DNA from: Phytohabitans suffuscus
Lineage (GTDB): Bacteria > Actinomycetota > Actinomycetes > Mycobacteriales > Micromonosporaceae
Direction of reading: 5' to 3'
NCBI RefSeq assembly: GCF_011764565.1
Contig: NZ_AP022871.1
Coordinates: forward strand, 3,906,320-3,970,319
Length of the DNA: 64,000 nucleotides
The notes beneath the pieces are model-generated. The model was not told where the DNA came from. It did no database searches and saw only the letters and a list, made by a program, of their open reading frames with translations. The position numbers and the translations under genes were made by a program. Positions 7,558 to 17,167 of this stretch are shown piece after piece; the stretch's first letter is position 1; each line of letters opens with the position of its first letter.

Positions 7558-8852
7558 ATGGGCGTTCGCCGGAAGAGATGGCGTGGTCGCACGCGGCTTG
7601 TCGTGGGCGGTCTCGTCGTGCTGGTCGTGGTGCTCACCTCCGCGGGGGCATACGCGTTGACCGGCGGTGAGCCGGCGCCGTCCACGCAGGGCGGCACGGC
7701 GCGGGTCGACCGGGGCGACGTGGCCACCGCGGTCGCGACGACGGGTTCGCTGGAGCCCGCGCAGACGCGCACGCTCAGCTTCGCCACCGACGGCACCGTG
7801 ACGTCGGTCGAGGTGCGCGCCGGCGACCAGGTGCGGACCGGGCAGGTGCTCGCCGAGATCGACGCCACCGACGCGCAGGAGCGGGTCGACGACGCGCAGG
7901 ACGCGCTCGACGAGGCGCAGCAGGCGCTCGACGACGCGGAGGCCGCCGGCGGGAGCTCGGGCACGTGCGCCGTCACCGCCGCGCTGGCCGAGCGGGCGGT
8001 CGTGCCGGTCGCCCTCGCGGCGGGTGGGGCGACGACGCCCTCGCCATCGGCCACGCCGTCTCCGTCCGCGAGCGCACAGCCATCCCCGTCCGCGTCTGCG
8101 TCCCCGTCCCCGTCACCGTCCCGGACCACCCAGCCGCCGTCGAGCCAGCCGCCCGGCACCGGCGCTCCCGCCGGGCCCAGCGGCGGCGCGCCTGGTGGTG
8201 GTGCGCCGGGTGGCGCCAGCTCCGCGTGTCCGGGCGGGCCAGGGGCGGCGATCCGGTGTTCACCGCCCAGCAGCGGGTGACCAGCGCCGAGCTGGCGCTC
8301 GCCGAGGCGCGGGACCAGCTGGCCGGCACGAAGATCAAGGCGCCGATCGCCGGCAAGGTGCTCTCGGTGGCCGGCGCGGTGGGTGCCGGCGTGGGTGCGG
8401 GCAGCACGTTCGTCTCGCTGGCCGACGTGGCCGGCATGCAGGTGGCGGCCGACTTTCCCGAGGCCGACGCCGGCCACCTCGACGTCGGCCTGAGTGCGAC
8501 CGTGACGCTGGCCAACCGGCCGGGCGAGGAGTTCGCCGCCCGCGTCGTCCGGGTCAGCCCGGTGGGCACCGCCGATGGCAACATGGTGCGATACGGCGCG
8601 GTGCTCGCGTTCGAGGAGGTCCCGGCGGAGCTCCTCGTGGGCCAGAGCGCGGCGGTCCGGGTCAGGACGAGCGAGGTCACCGGCGTGCTGCGGGTGCCCT
8701 CGACGGCGGTCCGGGCCGAGGGCACGGTCGTCGTCCGGACGGCGGCGGGCGACGAGACCCGGGCGGTGCGGGTCGGCCTCCGCGGCGACCAGTACACCGA
8801 GGTCAAGAGCGGTCTCATCGAAGGTGATGAGATCGTCATAGCCGGCACCTAG
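7558..8852 (+). CDS. HlyD/MacA-type membrane-fusion protein (frame break near 8243)
   Basis: One TM helix (LVVGGLVVLVVVLTSAGAYA) anchors an extracytoplasmic adaptor. A first lipoyl half (SVEVRAGDQVRTGQVLAEI) is followed by a coiled-coil arm (DDAQDALDEAQQALDDAEAA). A long Ser/Pro then Gly/Ala-rich insert comes next, then the second arm and lipoyl half (LAGTKIKAPIAGKVLSVAGA) and a beta-barrel (LLVGQSAAVRVRTSEV). The frame breaks at 8242-8245; adding one G to the GGGG run joins the halves into one protein of about 431 residues. ATG at 7558 has no good ribosome site; GTG at 7531 is an alternative. It begins the exporter operon, 44 bases before the response regulator. Confidence 0.75.
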
Positions 8853-8896
8853 GTAGTTCCCAGCGAACTCTGAGGCAATTCCCGTAGAAGGATGAC

Positions 8897-9613
8897 GTGG
8901 CTGGCCGTCTGACCCGGGTGCTCGTCGTGGACGACGAGCCAAACATCTGTGCCCTGCTGTCCGCGACGCTGCGGCTGATCGACTTCGAAGTGCGCGTGGC
9001 GAGCGGTGGGCACGAGGCGTTGGCCACGGCGGTCGAGTTCGAGCCTGACCTTGTGGTGCTCGACGTGATGCTGCCCGACCTCGACGGGTTCCAGGTCGCG
9101 CAGCGCCTGCGCGCCGGCCCGGGGCCGGGTGTGCCGGTGCTGTTCCTGACCGCGCGCGACGCGGTCGAGGATCGCATCTCCGGGCTGACCGTCGGCGCCG
9201 ACGACTACGTCACCAAGCCGTTCAGCCTGGAAGAGGTCGTCCTCCGCATCCGGGCGATCCTGCGCCGCAGCCGCGTCGAGCCGAACGGCGACGGCGACTC
9301 CGGCGTCCTGCGCTACGCCGACCTTGAGCTTGACGAGGACGCGCACGAGGTGCGCCGTGGCGGGCGGCTGGTCGACCTGTCGCCGACCGAGTTCAACCTG
9401 CTTCGCTACCTGCTGGTCAACGCCGGGCGGGTGGTGAGCAAGGCGCAGATCCTCGATCGCGTGTGGAGCTACGACTTCGGCGGCGACGGCCGGATCGTCG
9501 AGTCGTACGTCTACTACCTGCGCAAAAAGATCGACTGCTGGGAGCCGCCGCTGATCCACACCGTGCGCGGCGTCGGCTACGCCCTCCGCCTGCCCCGGGG
9601 CCCGGACGAATGA
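8897..9613 (+). CDS. OmpR/PhoP-family response regulator
   Basis: 238 residues. The receiver domain (1-120) has acidic pair D12-D13, phospho-acceptor D56 (VVLDVMLPDLDG), Thr in LFLTARD and Lys in DDYVTKPF. The C-terminal winged helix (about 140-235) has LSPTEFNLLRYLL and VESYVYYLRKKID and ends HTVRGVGYALR. It starts at GTG after AGAAGGA. ATGA overlap with the histidine kinase downstream makes them a cognate pair. The genes around it suggest that it controls the MacAB-like exporter operon it sits in. Confidence 0.93.
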   Translation: MAGRLTRVLVVDDEPNICALLSATLRLIDFEVRVASGGHEALATAVEFEPDLVVLDVMLPDLDGFQVAQRLRAGPGPGVPVLFLTARDAVEDRISGLTVGADDYVTKPFSLEEVVLRIRAILRRSRVEPNGDGDSGVLRYADLELDEDAHEVRRGGRLVDLSPTEFNLLRYLLVNAGRVVSKAQILDRVWSYDFGGDGRIVESYVYYLRKKIDCWEPPLIHTVRGVGYALRLPRGPDE

Positions 9614-11105
9614 AGATGCCGAGGTGGCGGCACTGGACGATCCGGTCCCGCCTGGTCGTCGTCGTGGCGGCGCTGAGCGCGGTCGCTCTCGTCGCGTCCA
9701 ACGCGGCCGGCATCCTGCTCCTGAGGCAATACCTGACCGACCAGATCGACGAGCAGCTCACCGGGATGAGCCGCATGGCCGCCGACCCCCGGCCGCCCCG
9801 GGCGTGGATCAACGACGACGGCTTTCCGCGCGGCAGGTTCGACCTGTACCGGACGATGCTCGTCTTCGACGCCGAGGGCAACCAGCTGCCGCAGGCCGGC
9901 CAGGAGGTGTCGCCGCCCAAGGTCGGCTCGTTCGAGGAGCTGCGCGGGCAGGCCGGCGACAGGCCGTTCACGGTGGATTCGGCCGACGGCGAAGACCTCT
10001 GGCGAGTGGTGGTGGTCGAGCGCGTCGACGGCGGTCTGGCCGTCCCCGCCGTCTCGCTGCGCCAGGTCGAGGCCACCGCCGACCTGCTGCTGGTCATCGA
10101 CATGGTCGTGATGTTCGTCGTGCTCCTGCTGCTCGGGCTCGTCGCGGCGTCGGTGGTGCGGATCGGCCTGCGCCCGCTCACCCGCATGGAGACCACCTCG
10201 ACCGAGATCACAGCGGGCGACCTGACCCGCCGCGTCGACGACGCCGACCCGCACACCGAGTCGGGCCGGCTGGGCATCGCGCTCAACTCGATGCTCGACC
10301 GGATCGAGTCGGAGGTCGCCGCGCGGAGGGCGTCCGAGCAGCGGATCCGGCAGTTCGTGGCGGACGCGTCGCACGAGCTGCGCACGCCGCTCACGTCGAT
10401 CCGCGGCTTCGCCGAGCTGTACCGGCGCGGTGGCGCCCGCACGGTCCGCTGCTCGACGAGACGATGGCGCGCATCGAGTCGGAGGCCGCGCGGATGGGGC
10501 TGCTGGTCGAAGACCTGCTGCTGCTGGCCAGGCTGGACCGCCAGCGCGAGCCGCAGCGCCGGCCGGTCGACCTGCTCGCGATCGCCGCCGACACCATCCG
10601 CGACGCCCACGCCCGCCGCCCCGACCGGCCGGTCCGGCTCGCCAGCTTCGGCGGCGACCAGTGCGGCTTCGAGCCGGTCACCGTGCTCGGCGACGAGCAC
10701 CGCCTCCGCCAGGTCGCCACCAACCTCGTCGCCAACGCGCTCCAGCACACGCCGTCGCAGGCCGACATCACCGTGCGGGTGGGGCGGCTGGGCGGATACC
10801 GGCCGCACCGCTTCACCGCCGCCGCGGTCGGCGAAGACCTGCCCCGGCGGGTGCCGGTCGCCGTGCTGGAGGTCGCCGACAACGGGCCGGGCGTGCCCAC
10901 CGAGCACGCGGGGCGCATCTTCGAGCGCCTGTACCGGGCGGATCCGAGCCGAGCCCGGCGCAACGGCGGCTCCGGGCTCGGCCTGTCGATCGTGGCCGCG
11001 ATCGTGAGCAGCCACGGTGGCCGGGTGGAGCTGGAGACCAGGCCGGGGCAGGGCTCCGCGTTCCGGGTGCTGCTGCCGACGGGTTCCCAGTCAGCTTTGA
11101 GCTAG
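9610..11105 (+). CDS. Sensor histidine kinase (frame break near 10437)
   Basis: Membrane-bound kinase with TM1 at about 12-35, an extracytoplasmic sensor of about 130 residues, TM2 (LLLVIDMVVMFVVLLLLGLV) and a HAMP domain (VRIGLRPLTRMETTSTEITA). HisKA follows with phospho-His in DASHELRTPLTSIRGF. HATPase_c has the N box (QVATNLVANALQHT), G1 (VADNGPGVP) and G2 (GGSGLGLSI). The frame breaks at the CCC run 10436-10438; one extra C gives GGAPHGPLLDETMARIE and a continuous protein of about 498 residues. It overlaps the response regulator by ATGA. Sensed signal unknown, probably envelope stress or the exported compound. Confidence 0.85.
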
Positions 11106-11146
11106 CGCGGGGGTGGCTCCGAGCCGCTTCCTCCAAGCTTTCGCGC

Positions 11147-12349
11147 ATGCGCCGCTCTCTCCCGAGGTTGGGCCTGTCCCCGGCTCTGCTGGTCAACGTT
11201 GTGCTCGCGCTGGCCGTCGCCGGTGCCGCCACGTGGGCATATACGTCCTTCACCAGCGCCGAGGCCGCCGAGTCGGGCGCTGGCGGCAGCCGGACCATCC
11301 CGGTCGCCCAGGGCACGGTCACCGCCACGGTCTCCGCCTCCGGCACCGTGCGCAGCGCGTCGACGGCGACCGCCTCGTTCGCGACGTCCGGCACGGTCAC
11401 CGAGATCCGGGTCCAGGTGGGTGACAAGGTGACCAAGGGTCAGGTGCTGGCCATAGTGGACGACACGGCGGCGCAGCGGCAGCTCGACGCCGCCGAGGCA
11501 AATCTCGACGCCGCCCGAGCCGCACTCGACCGCGCCGAGGAGGCCGACAGCGACACGGCCGACGCGCAGGCCGAGGTCGACCAGGCCGAGATCGACGTCG
11601 CCGAGGCCGAAGACACCGTCGCGGGCACGACCCTCAAGGCGCCGATGGCCGGCACGGTGACCGCGGTCAATGGCACGGTCGGCAGCTCGGCGGCGGGCAG
11701 CGGCGCCGGATCGAGCGGCGGCAGCGGGCAGCCCGGCGGGAGCAGCAGCACCGGCTCCGACTCGTCCTCCACGGGCTTCGTCCAGATCGAAGACCTCACC
11801 AAGCTGGAGGTGTCCGCCTCGGTCGCCGAGGCCGACGCCACCAAGCTCAAGAGCGGGCAGGCCGGCACCGTCACGTGGAACGCGTTGCCCGGCGCCGAGG
11901 CCACGGCCAAGCTCGCCGCCGTCGACCCCAACGCGACGTCGCAGAACAACGTCGTGACCTACGGGGTGACGTTCACGCTCGACGAGCTGCCCGAGGGGGT
12001 GCGCGCCGGGCAGAGCGTCGAGGTGTCGGTGACCGTCGGCCAGGTCGACGATGTGGTCTATGTCAACTCGGCGGCCCTCACCAGCGTGGGCAACCGCCAC
12101 ACGGTGACGGTGCTGGAGGGCGGCCAGCGGGTCGTCCGCGCCGTGGAGATCGGGCTTGAAGGCGACAGCGCCACTGAGATCACGTCGGGGCTGGCGGTGG
12201 GTGAGCAGGTCGTGATCACCACGTCCGGCACCTCCACCAACCAGGGCACCTTCCCCGGCCCCGGCGGCGGTGGGTTTCCCGGTGGTGGCGGTTTCCCAGG
12301 CGGTGGCGGCCTTCAGGGTGGCGGCGCACGCACCGGTGGTGGCCGGTGA
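11147..12349 (+). CDS. HlyD/MacA-type membrane-fusion protein, second copy
   Basis: 400 residues. One TM helix (ALLVNVVLALAVAGAATWAY), lipoyl half (EIRVQVGDKVTKGQVLAIV), two coiled-coil arms (AEANLDAARAALDRAEEA; AQAEVDQAEIDVAEAED), second lipoyl half (LKAPMAGTVTAVNG), a Ser/Gly linker, beta-barrel and membrane-proximal domains. A Gly/Phe/Pro tail of GGGGFPGG repeats closes it. The GTGA overlap at 12346-12349 couples it to the ATPase, so this copy is the direct MacA partner. It is paralogous to the adaptor at 7558, which sits before the two-component genes. Confidence 0.88.
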   Translation: MRRSLPRLGLSPALLVNVVLALAVAGAATWAYTSFTSAEAAESGAGGSRTIPVAQGTVTATVSASGTVRSASTATASFATSGTVTEIRVQVGDKVTKGQVLAIVDDTAAQRQLDAAEANLDAARAALDRAEEADSDTADAQAEVDQAEIDVAEAEDTVAGTTLKAPMAGTVTAVNGTVGSSAAGSGAGSSGGSGQPGGSSSTGSDSSSTGFVQIEDLTKLEVSASVAEADATKLKSGQAGTVTWNALPGAEATAKLAAVDPNATSQNNVVTYGVTFTLDELPEGVRAGQSVEVSVTVGQVDDVVYVNSAALTSVGNRHTVTVLEGGQRVVRAVEIGLEGDSATEITSGLAVGEQVVITTSGTSTNQGTFPGPGGGGFPGGGGFPGGGGLQGGGARTGGGR

Positions 12350-13050
12350 CCGTCCTCGACGTCCAGAGCGTCACCAAGGTCTACGGCGAGGGCGCCGCCA
12401 CCGTGCACGCCCTGCGCGGAGTGTCATTGCGCGTCCAGCGCGGTGAATACATGGCGATCATGGGCTCGTCCGGCTCCGGCAAGTCCACCTTGATGAACAT
12501 CCTGGGCTGCCTCGACATCCCCTCCGCCGGGCGATATCTGCTCGACGGCGTCGACGTGAGCCGGCTCAACGACCGGCAGCTGGCTCTGGTGCGTAACCGG
12601 CGGATCGGCTTCGTCTTCCAGTCGTTCAACCTGATTCCCCGCACGAGCGCACTGGCCAATGTGGAGCTTCCACTCGCCTACGCGGGGGTGAAGGCGGCGG
12701 AGCGCCGGCGCCGGGCACGGGTCGCACTCGACATGGTTGGGCTCGCGGACCGGGCGGACCACGAGCCCAACCAGCTCTCCGGCGGCCAGCAGCAGCGGGT
12801 GGCGGTGGCCCGGGCGCTGGTGACCGAGCCCGCGCTGGTGCTCGCCGACGAGCCCACCGGCAATCTCGACAGCCGGTCCACAGAGGACATCCTCGGCATC
12901 TTCGACGACCTGCACGCCGCCGGCCGCACGATCCTGCTCATCACCCATGAGGAAGACGTGGCGGCGCGTGCCAGCCGGCTGATCCGGCTCTTCGACGGCC
13001 AGATCGCCTCCGACGTCCAGCAGGAGCGGGTCCTACATGAACCTGTTTGA
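12346..13050 (+). CDS. MacB-type ABC transporter ATPase
   Basis: 234 residues, a complete LolD/MacB-class ATPase: Walker A GSSGSGKST, Q-loop VFQSFNLIP, signature LSGGQQQRVAVARAL, Walker B LVLADEPTGNLDS, H-loop LLITHE. The TLMNILGCLDIPSAG segment is typical of mechanotransmission exporters. GTG overlaps the adaptor stop and the 3' end overlaps the permease start by 14 bases, a tight operon. It powers the MacB-like permease with the upstream adaptor. Confidence 0.95.
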   Translation: MTVLDVQSVTKVYGEGAATVHALRGVSLRVQRGEYMAIMGSSGSGKSTLMNILGCLDIPSAGRYLLDGVDVSRLNDRQLALVRNRRIGFVFQSFNLIPRTSALANVELPLAYAGVKAAERRRRARVALDMVGLADRADHEPNQLSGGQQQRVAVARALVTEPALVLADEPTGNLDSRSTEDILGIFDDLHAAGRTILLITHEEDVAARASRLIRLFDGQIASDVQQERVLHEPV

Positions 13051-14227
13051 GGTGCTCCGGTTCGCGGTGCGCGGCATCGGGGCCAACAAGCTCCGTTCCG
13101 GCCTCACCATGCTCGGCATCCTGATCGGCGTGGCCGCCGTGATCCTGCTCGTCGCGGTCGGCAACGGCTCCGCCCGCGAGGTGGCCGAGCGGATCGAGGC
13201 GCTGGGCACCAGGACGCTCACCGTGCAGGGCGTCGGCGGCGGCAGCGCGCTGACGCGTCAGGTGGCCGAGGCGCTCGACGACCCGGTGCTCGCGCCCGAC
13301 GTCACGTCGGTGTCGCCGGTCGCCAGCACGCAGGCGACCCTCACGTACGAGGGCACCGACCACTCGGTGCAGCAGTTCGTCGGCAGCTACCCGAGCTACT
13401 TCGGCGCGTCCAACTCGCCTGTGGGCTCCGGGTCCGCGTTCACGGATGACGACCTGAAGCAGGGGCGCCGCGTGGTCGTGATCGGGCGGACCGTGGCGGA
13501 GGAGCTCTTCCCCGGCGCGGACCCGATCGGCATGGAGATCACCGTGAGCGGCGCGCTCTTCACGGTGGTCGGCGTGCTCGACGAAAAGAGCAGCGCCTCC
13601 GGGTTCATGGACGCCAACGACGTCGCGATCGCGCCGCTCACCGCCGTGCAGCAGGCGCTCACCGGATACGGCCCGTTCAACTCGATCATCGTCGAGGCGG
13701 CCTCATCCGAAAAGGTCGCCGACGCGCAGTCGCAGGTCTCGCTCATCCTGTCGCAGCGGATCGAGACGGCGGCCGGTTCGACCAGCCAGCCCTACCGCAT
13801 CCAAAACGCGTCCCAGCTGCTGGAGACGCAGACCGAGACCGCCGACACGTTCACCACGCTGCTCGGGGCGGTGGCCGGCATCAGCCTGCTGGTCGGCGGC
13901 ATCGGCATCACCAACATCATGCTGGTCACGGTCACCGAGCGGACCCGCGAGATCGGCATCCGCAAGGCGCTCGGCGCGCCCCGGCGGGTGATCCTGACCC
14001 AGTTCCTCGCCGAGGCGACGATGCTGAGCCTCTTGGGCGGCGGTCTGGGCGTGGCCGCCGCGCTCATCGGCAGCAACTTCACGATCGTGGGGGTAAAGCC
14101 CGTGATCGTGCCCAGCTCGATCGCGCTGGCCCTCTGCGTCTCGGTCGCGATCGGCCTGTTCTTCGGCAGCGTGCCGGCCAACCGAGCGGCTGGCCTGCGC
14201 CCCATCGACGCCCTCCGCTACGAGTGA
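13037..14227 (+). CDS. MacB-type ABC permease
   Basis: 396 residues with MacB topology. TM1 is at the N-terminus (LRSGLTMLGILIGVAAVILL), followed by a large extracytoplasmic MacB-PCD domain (about 45-270). Three C-terminal TMs follow (LLGAVAGISLLVGGIGITN; FLAEATMLSLLGGGLGVAAA; SSIALALCVSVAIGLFFGSV). The FtsX-type RTREIGIRKALGA loop contacts the ATPase. It ends at an ATPase-coupled operon boundary overlapping the next gene by GTGA. The substrate is unknown. Confidence 0.95.
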   Translation: MNLFEVLRFAVRGIGANKLRSGLTMLGILIGVAAVILLVAVGNGSAREVAERIEALGTRTLTVQGVGGGSALTRQVAEALDDPVLAPDVTSVSPVASTQATLTYEGTDHSVQQFVGSYPSYFGASNSPVGSGSAFTDDDLKQGRRVVVIGRTVAEELFPGADPIGMEITVSGALFTVVGVLDEKSSASGFMDANDVAIAPLTAVQQALTGYGPFNSIIVEAASSEKVADAQSQVSLILSQRIETAAGSTSQPYRIQNASQLLETQTETADTFTTLLGAVAGISLLVGGIGITNIMLVTVTERTREIGIRKALGAPRRVILTQFLAEATMLSLLGGGLGVAAALIGSNFTIVGVKPVIVPSSIALALCVSVAIGLFFGSVPANRAAGLRPIDALRYE

Positions 14228-14736
14228 CCCGGGAGCCCGTGTTGACCACATCCACATTGGACGCCGAGCTGGCCGCCGCCGCGGGCCGCCGCTGGTGGAA
14301 CAGGTGGACCATCGTGCTCGGCCTGGCGCTGCTGCTGGTCGGCGGCTTCGTGGCGGGGATCGAGGTGCAGAAGGCCTACGGCGAGACACCCGCGGCCGCC
14401 GGCTCGGCGGGCAGTGGCCTCCGTGGCCAGGGCGGCTTCCCAGGTGGTGGCTACCCGGGCGCCGCCCAGGGCGGGCAGGGCTCACAGGCCGGGCAGGGCT
14501 CCCAGGGCGGGCGCGGCGCGGAGGCCACCACCGGCACGATCAAGCTGGTCGACGGCACCACCGTCTACGTCGAGACGGAGTCCGGCGAGCTGGTCACGAT
14601 CCGCACCGGCGGCGACACGTCGGTGCGCCTGCCGGGCAAGCTCGACGACCTCAAGGCCGGCGACAAGGTCAGCGTGGCGGGCAGCGCCGACGCCGAAGGC
14701 ACGGTGACCGCGGAGTCCGTCACGAAGACCGAGTGA
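14224..14736 (+). CDS. Membrane-anchored small exported-domain protein, last gene of exporter operon
   Basis: 170 residues. A cytoplasmic N-tail is followed by one TM helix (WTIVLGLALLLVGGFVAGI), then a Gly/Gln-rich linker (GSQAGQGSQGGRG). A C-terminal beta domain follows (TGTIKLVDGTTVYVETESG ... LKAGDKVSVAGSADAEGTV), resembling DUF5666/OB-like domains. The GTGA overlap with the permease shows it belongs to the exporter unit. It may be an accessory or inhibitory subunit outside the membrane; the role is unproven. Confidence 0.75.
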   Translation: MTREPVLTTSTLDAELAAAAGRRWWNRWTIVLGLALLLVGGFVAGIEVQKAYGETPAAAGSAGSGLRGQGGFPGGGYPGAAQGGQGSQAGQGSQGGRGAEATTGTIKLVDGTTVYVETESGELVTIRTGGDTSVRLPGKLDDLKAGDKVSVAGSADAEGTVTAESVTKTE

Positions 14737-14760
14737 GCCGCATCAGCCGCGGACCGTTTG

Positions 14761-14794
14761 CTCCCGCGGGCACCGCTGCGGTCGGCGGCGGGAG
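14761..14794. terminator. Terminator hairpin between convergent genes
   Basis: CTCCCGC (14761-14767) pairs with GCGGGAG (14788-14794), with a further GC-rich pairing inside (ACCGC/GCGGT). It lies between the exporter operon end (14736) and the glycerol kinase stop (14795). Confidence 0.5.
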
Positions 14795-16285
14795 TCAGCG
14801 CGGCTGGATCCAGCCGAAGGTGCGTTCGACCGCGCGCTGCCAGTTGTCGTACTCGGTCTTGCGCCACTGGGGGTCCACATCGGGCAGCCACTGGGCCGCG
14901 CGGTGCCAGTTTCGCCGCAGGCCCTCCAGGTCCGGCCAGTAGCCGACCGCCAGCCCGGCCGCGTAGGCGGCGCCCAGCGACACCGTCTCGGCCACCATCG
15001 GGCGGACGACCGGGACGTCGAGCACGTCGGCGAGAAACTGCATCAGCAGGTTGTCGGAGGTCATCCCGCCGTCGACCTTCAGCGTGCGCAGCATCAGGCC
15101 GGAGTCGGCGTTCATGGCGTCGACCACCTCGCGGGTCTGCCACCCCGTCGCCTCCAGCACGGCTCGCGCCAGGTGGCCCTTGGTGATGTACGAGGTCAGG
15201 CCCACGATCACGCCGCGCGCCTCGCTGCGCCAATGCGGTGCGAAGAGGCCGGAGAAGGCCGGCACGATGTAGCAGCCGCCGTTGTCCTCGACGGTACGGG
15301 CGAGGGTCTCGATCTCCGGTGCGGTGCTGATGATGCCCAGCCCGTCGCGAAACCACTGCACCAGCGAGCCGGTGATGGCGATCGAGCCTTCCAGGGCGTA
15401 CACGGCGGGCTGGCCCTCGATGCGGTAGCCGACCGTGGTGAGCAGGCCGTGCTGCGAGCGGACCGGGCCGTGGCCGGTGTTGAGCAGCAGGAAGCTGCCG
15501 GTCCCGTACGTGCACTTGGCCTCGCCGGGCGTGAAGCAGGTCTGCCCGAACAGCGCCGCCTGCTGGTCACCGAGCGCCGCCGCGAGCCGCACGCCGGGCA
15601 GGACCGTCCGCAGGGTGCCGAAGACGCCGGCCGAGGAGCGGATTTCCGGCAGTACCGCCGGCGGGATGCCGAAGAAGTCCAGCGAGTCCCGGTGCCAGTC
15701 GAGCGTCGAGAGGTCCATCAGCATGGTGCGGCTGGCGTTGGTGACGTCGGTCAGGTGCTCGCCGGTCAGCTTCCAGATCAGCCAGCTCTCCATCGTGCCG
15801 AAGAGGACGTCGCCGCGTTCGGCGCGTTCGCGCAGGCCCGGTGTGTGGTCGAGCAGCCAGCGGAGCTTGGGCCCGGTGAAGTACGTGGTCAGCGGCAGCC
15901 CGCACCGCCGCTGCACCTCGCCGGCCCCGGGGGTCCGGGACAGCTCCTCGACCAGCGCGTCCGTGCGGGTGTCCTGCCAGACGATCGCCGGCGCCACCGG
16001 GATCCCTGTGCGGCGGTCCCACACCACCGTGGTCTCGCGCTGGTTGGCGATGCCGATCGCGGCGATCTGGCTGGCGTCGATACCGGCGCGGGACAGGGCG
16101 CGGGGCACCACCTTCTCGACGTTGCGCCAGATCTCCATGGCGTCGTGCTCGACCCAGCCGGGGCGGGGGAAGTGCTGGGCGTGTTCCCGCTGGTCGACCG
16201 AGACGAGCTGGCCGCGATGGTCGAAGACGATGCACCGTGTGGACGTGGTGCCCTGATCGATGGAGATGACGTATCGCTCGCTCAT
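14795..16285 (-). CDS. glpK: Glycerol kinase (copy 1, with the IclR regulator)
   Basis: 496 residues, full FGGY kinase: phosphate-1 loop SIDQGTTSTRCIVFD, FGGY signature regions (MESWLIWKLTG, GTGSFLLLNTG), adenosine loop KVDGGMTSDN, and glycerol-contacting GWVEHDAMEIW and NQRETTVVWDRRTG. It converts glycerol plus ATP to sn-glycerol 3-phosphate. It is co-transcribed with and overlaps (ATGA, 16282-16285) the IclR regulator, pointing away from glpF. A second complete glycerol kinase lies at 18021. This copy may serve a different inducer condition or another polyol. Confidence 0.92.
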   Translation of the reverse strand: MSERYVISIDQGTTSTRCIVFDHRGQLVSVDQREHAQHFPRPGWVEHDAMEIWRNVEKVVPRALSRAGIDASQIAAIGIANQRETTVVWDRRTGIPVAPAIVWQDTRTDALVEELSRTPGAGEVQRRCGLPLTTYFTGPKLRWLLDHTPGLRERAERGDVLFGTMESWLIWKLTGEHLTDVTNASRTMLMDLSTLDWHRDSLDFFGIPPAVLPEIRSSAGVFGTLRTVLPGVRLAAALGDQQAALFGQTCFTPGEAKCTYGTGSFLLLNTGHGPVRSQHGLLTTVGYRIEGQPAVYALEGSIAITGSLVQWFRDGLGIISTAPEIETLARTVEDNGGCYIVPAFSGLFAPHWRSEARGVIVGLTSYITKGHLARAVLEATGWQTREVVDAMNADSGLMLRTLKVDGGMTSDNLLMQFLADVLDVPVVRPMVAETVSLGAAYAAGLAVGYWPDLEGLRRNWHRAAQWLPDVDPQWRKTEYDNWQRAVERTFGWIQPR

Positions 16286-17040
16286 TGGCCCCGGCCTCCA
16301 AGGTCACGGGATACGGCGCGGGCCGCCTCGCGTACGTGCGTCACGAGGGTCACCCGGGGCTGGCCGTGCGCGTCGCAGACCCGCTCGACCGGTCCGGAGA
16401 TGCCGATGGCGCCGACCACGAGTCCGCCGTACCCCCTGATGGGTGCGGCTATGCCGGCCTCGCCGACGGTCATCTCCTCGATGTCCGAGCCCCAGCCCGC
16501 CTCCCGGATCGCGCTCAGCGCCCGCGCGAGCGCGCGCGGCGAGGCCAGCGTCCGCCGGGTGTACGGGACGAGCTCCCCGAACCCGCCGCCACGGGCCTCG
16601 TACGCGAGCAGCACCTTGCCCAGCGCGGTGGCGTGCGGCGGCAGCAGCGCGCCCACGTCGAGCGTCTGCAGGGTGTCGTCGGGACGGAACACGTGGTGCA
16701 CGACCAGCACCTCGCTGTCCAGCAGCGTGCCGATCCGGACCGCCTCGCCGCTGCGGGCGGCCAGCGGGTCGGCCCAGTTGATAGAGCGGGAGCGCAGCTC
16801 GTTGACGTCGAGGTAGCTGGTGCCGAGGTGCAGCAGCGCCGCCCCGAGTTGGTACTTTCCAGATGTTTTGTCCTGCTCGACGAAGCCGACGTCCTGGAGC
16901 GTGCGGACGAGGCCGTGCGCGGTGCCCTTCGGCAGGTCCAGCGCGCGGGCGATCTCGAGCAAACCGAGCCGCCCCGAGCCTCCGGCGAGCAGCCGGAGGA
17001 TGGCGGCGGCACGAGCGATGGACTGCACCTGTCCGGGCAC
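16282..17040 (-). CDS. IclR-family regulator (GylR-like)
   Basis: 252 residues. The N-terminal winged helix is SIARAAAILRLLAGGSGRLG, then LDLPKGTAHGLVRTLQDVGF. The C-terminal IclR effector domain (about 75-245) has ALGKVLLAY and GYGGLVVGAIGISGP. In Streptomyces the homologous GylR controls the glycerol operon. Here it lies between the two arms, divergent from glpF-glpK-glpD and overlapping glpK copy 1. GTG at 17040 is the only sensible start. Effector is presumably glycerol or glycerol 3-phosphate, by analogy. Confidence 0.9.
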   Translation of the reverse strand: MPGQVQSIARAAAILRLLAGGSGRLGLLEIARALDLPKGTAHGLVRTLQDVGFVEQDKTSGKYQLGAALLHLGTSYLDVNELRSRSINWADPLAARSGEAVRIGTLLDSEVLVVHHVFRPDDTLQTLDVGALLPPHATALGKVLLAYEARGGGFGELVPYTRRTLASPRALARALSAIREAGWGSDIEEMTVGEAGIAAPIRGYGGLVVGAIGISGPVERVCDAHGQPRVTLVTHVREAARAVSRDLGGRGQ

Positions 17041-17076
17041 GGCCGCATGCTAACTCCGTTCTGCCTGGAGCAACAG

Positions 17077-17132
17077 TGTTCGACAATGCCGACCAGGGTT
17101 CGTTGACCAAGCGCTGGGACGCCACCTAGCGT
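17077..17132 (+). promoter_or_regulatory. glpF promoter with candidate IclR operator
   Basis: TTGACC (17103-17108) and TAGCGT (17127-17132) are 18 bases apart and 36 bases upstream of the glpF ATG, forming a plausible sigma-70-type promoter. Just upstream, TGTTCG (17077-17082) and CGACCA (17090-17095) form an imperfect inverted repeat, placed for an IclR-type operator serving both divergent units. A GCCAC/GTGGC repeat overlaps the -10. Confidence 0.5.
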
Positions 17133-17167
17133 GGCGCTTCGTAACATCCCGGGTACGAGGAGGAAAC

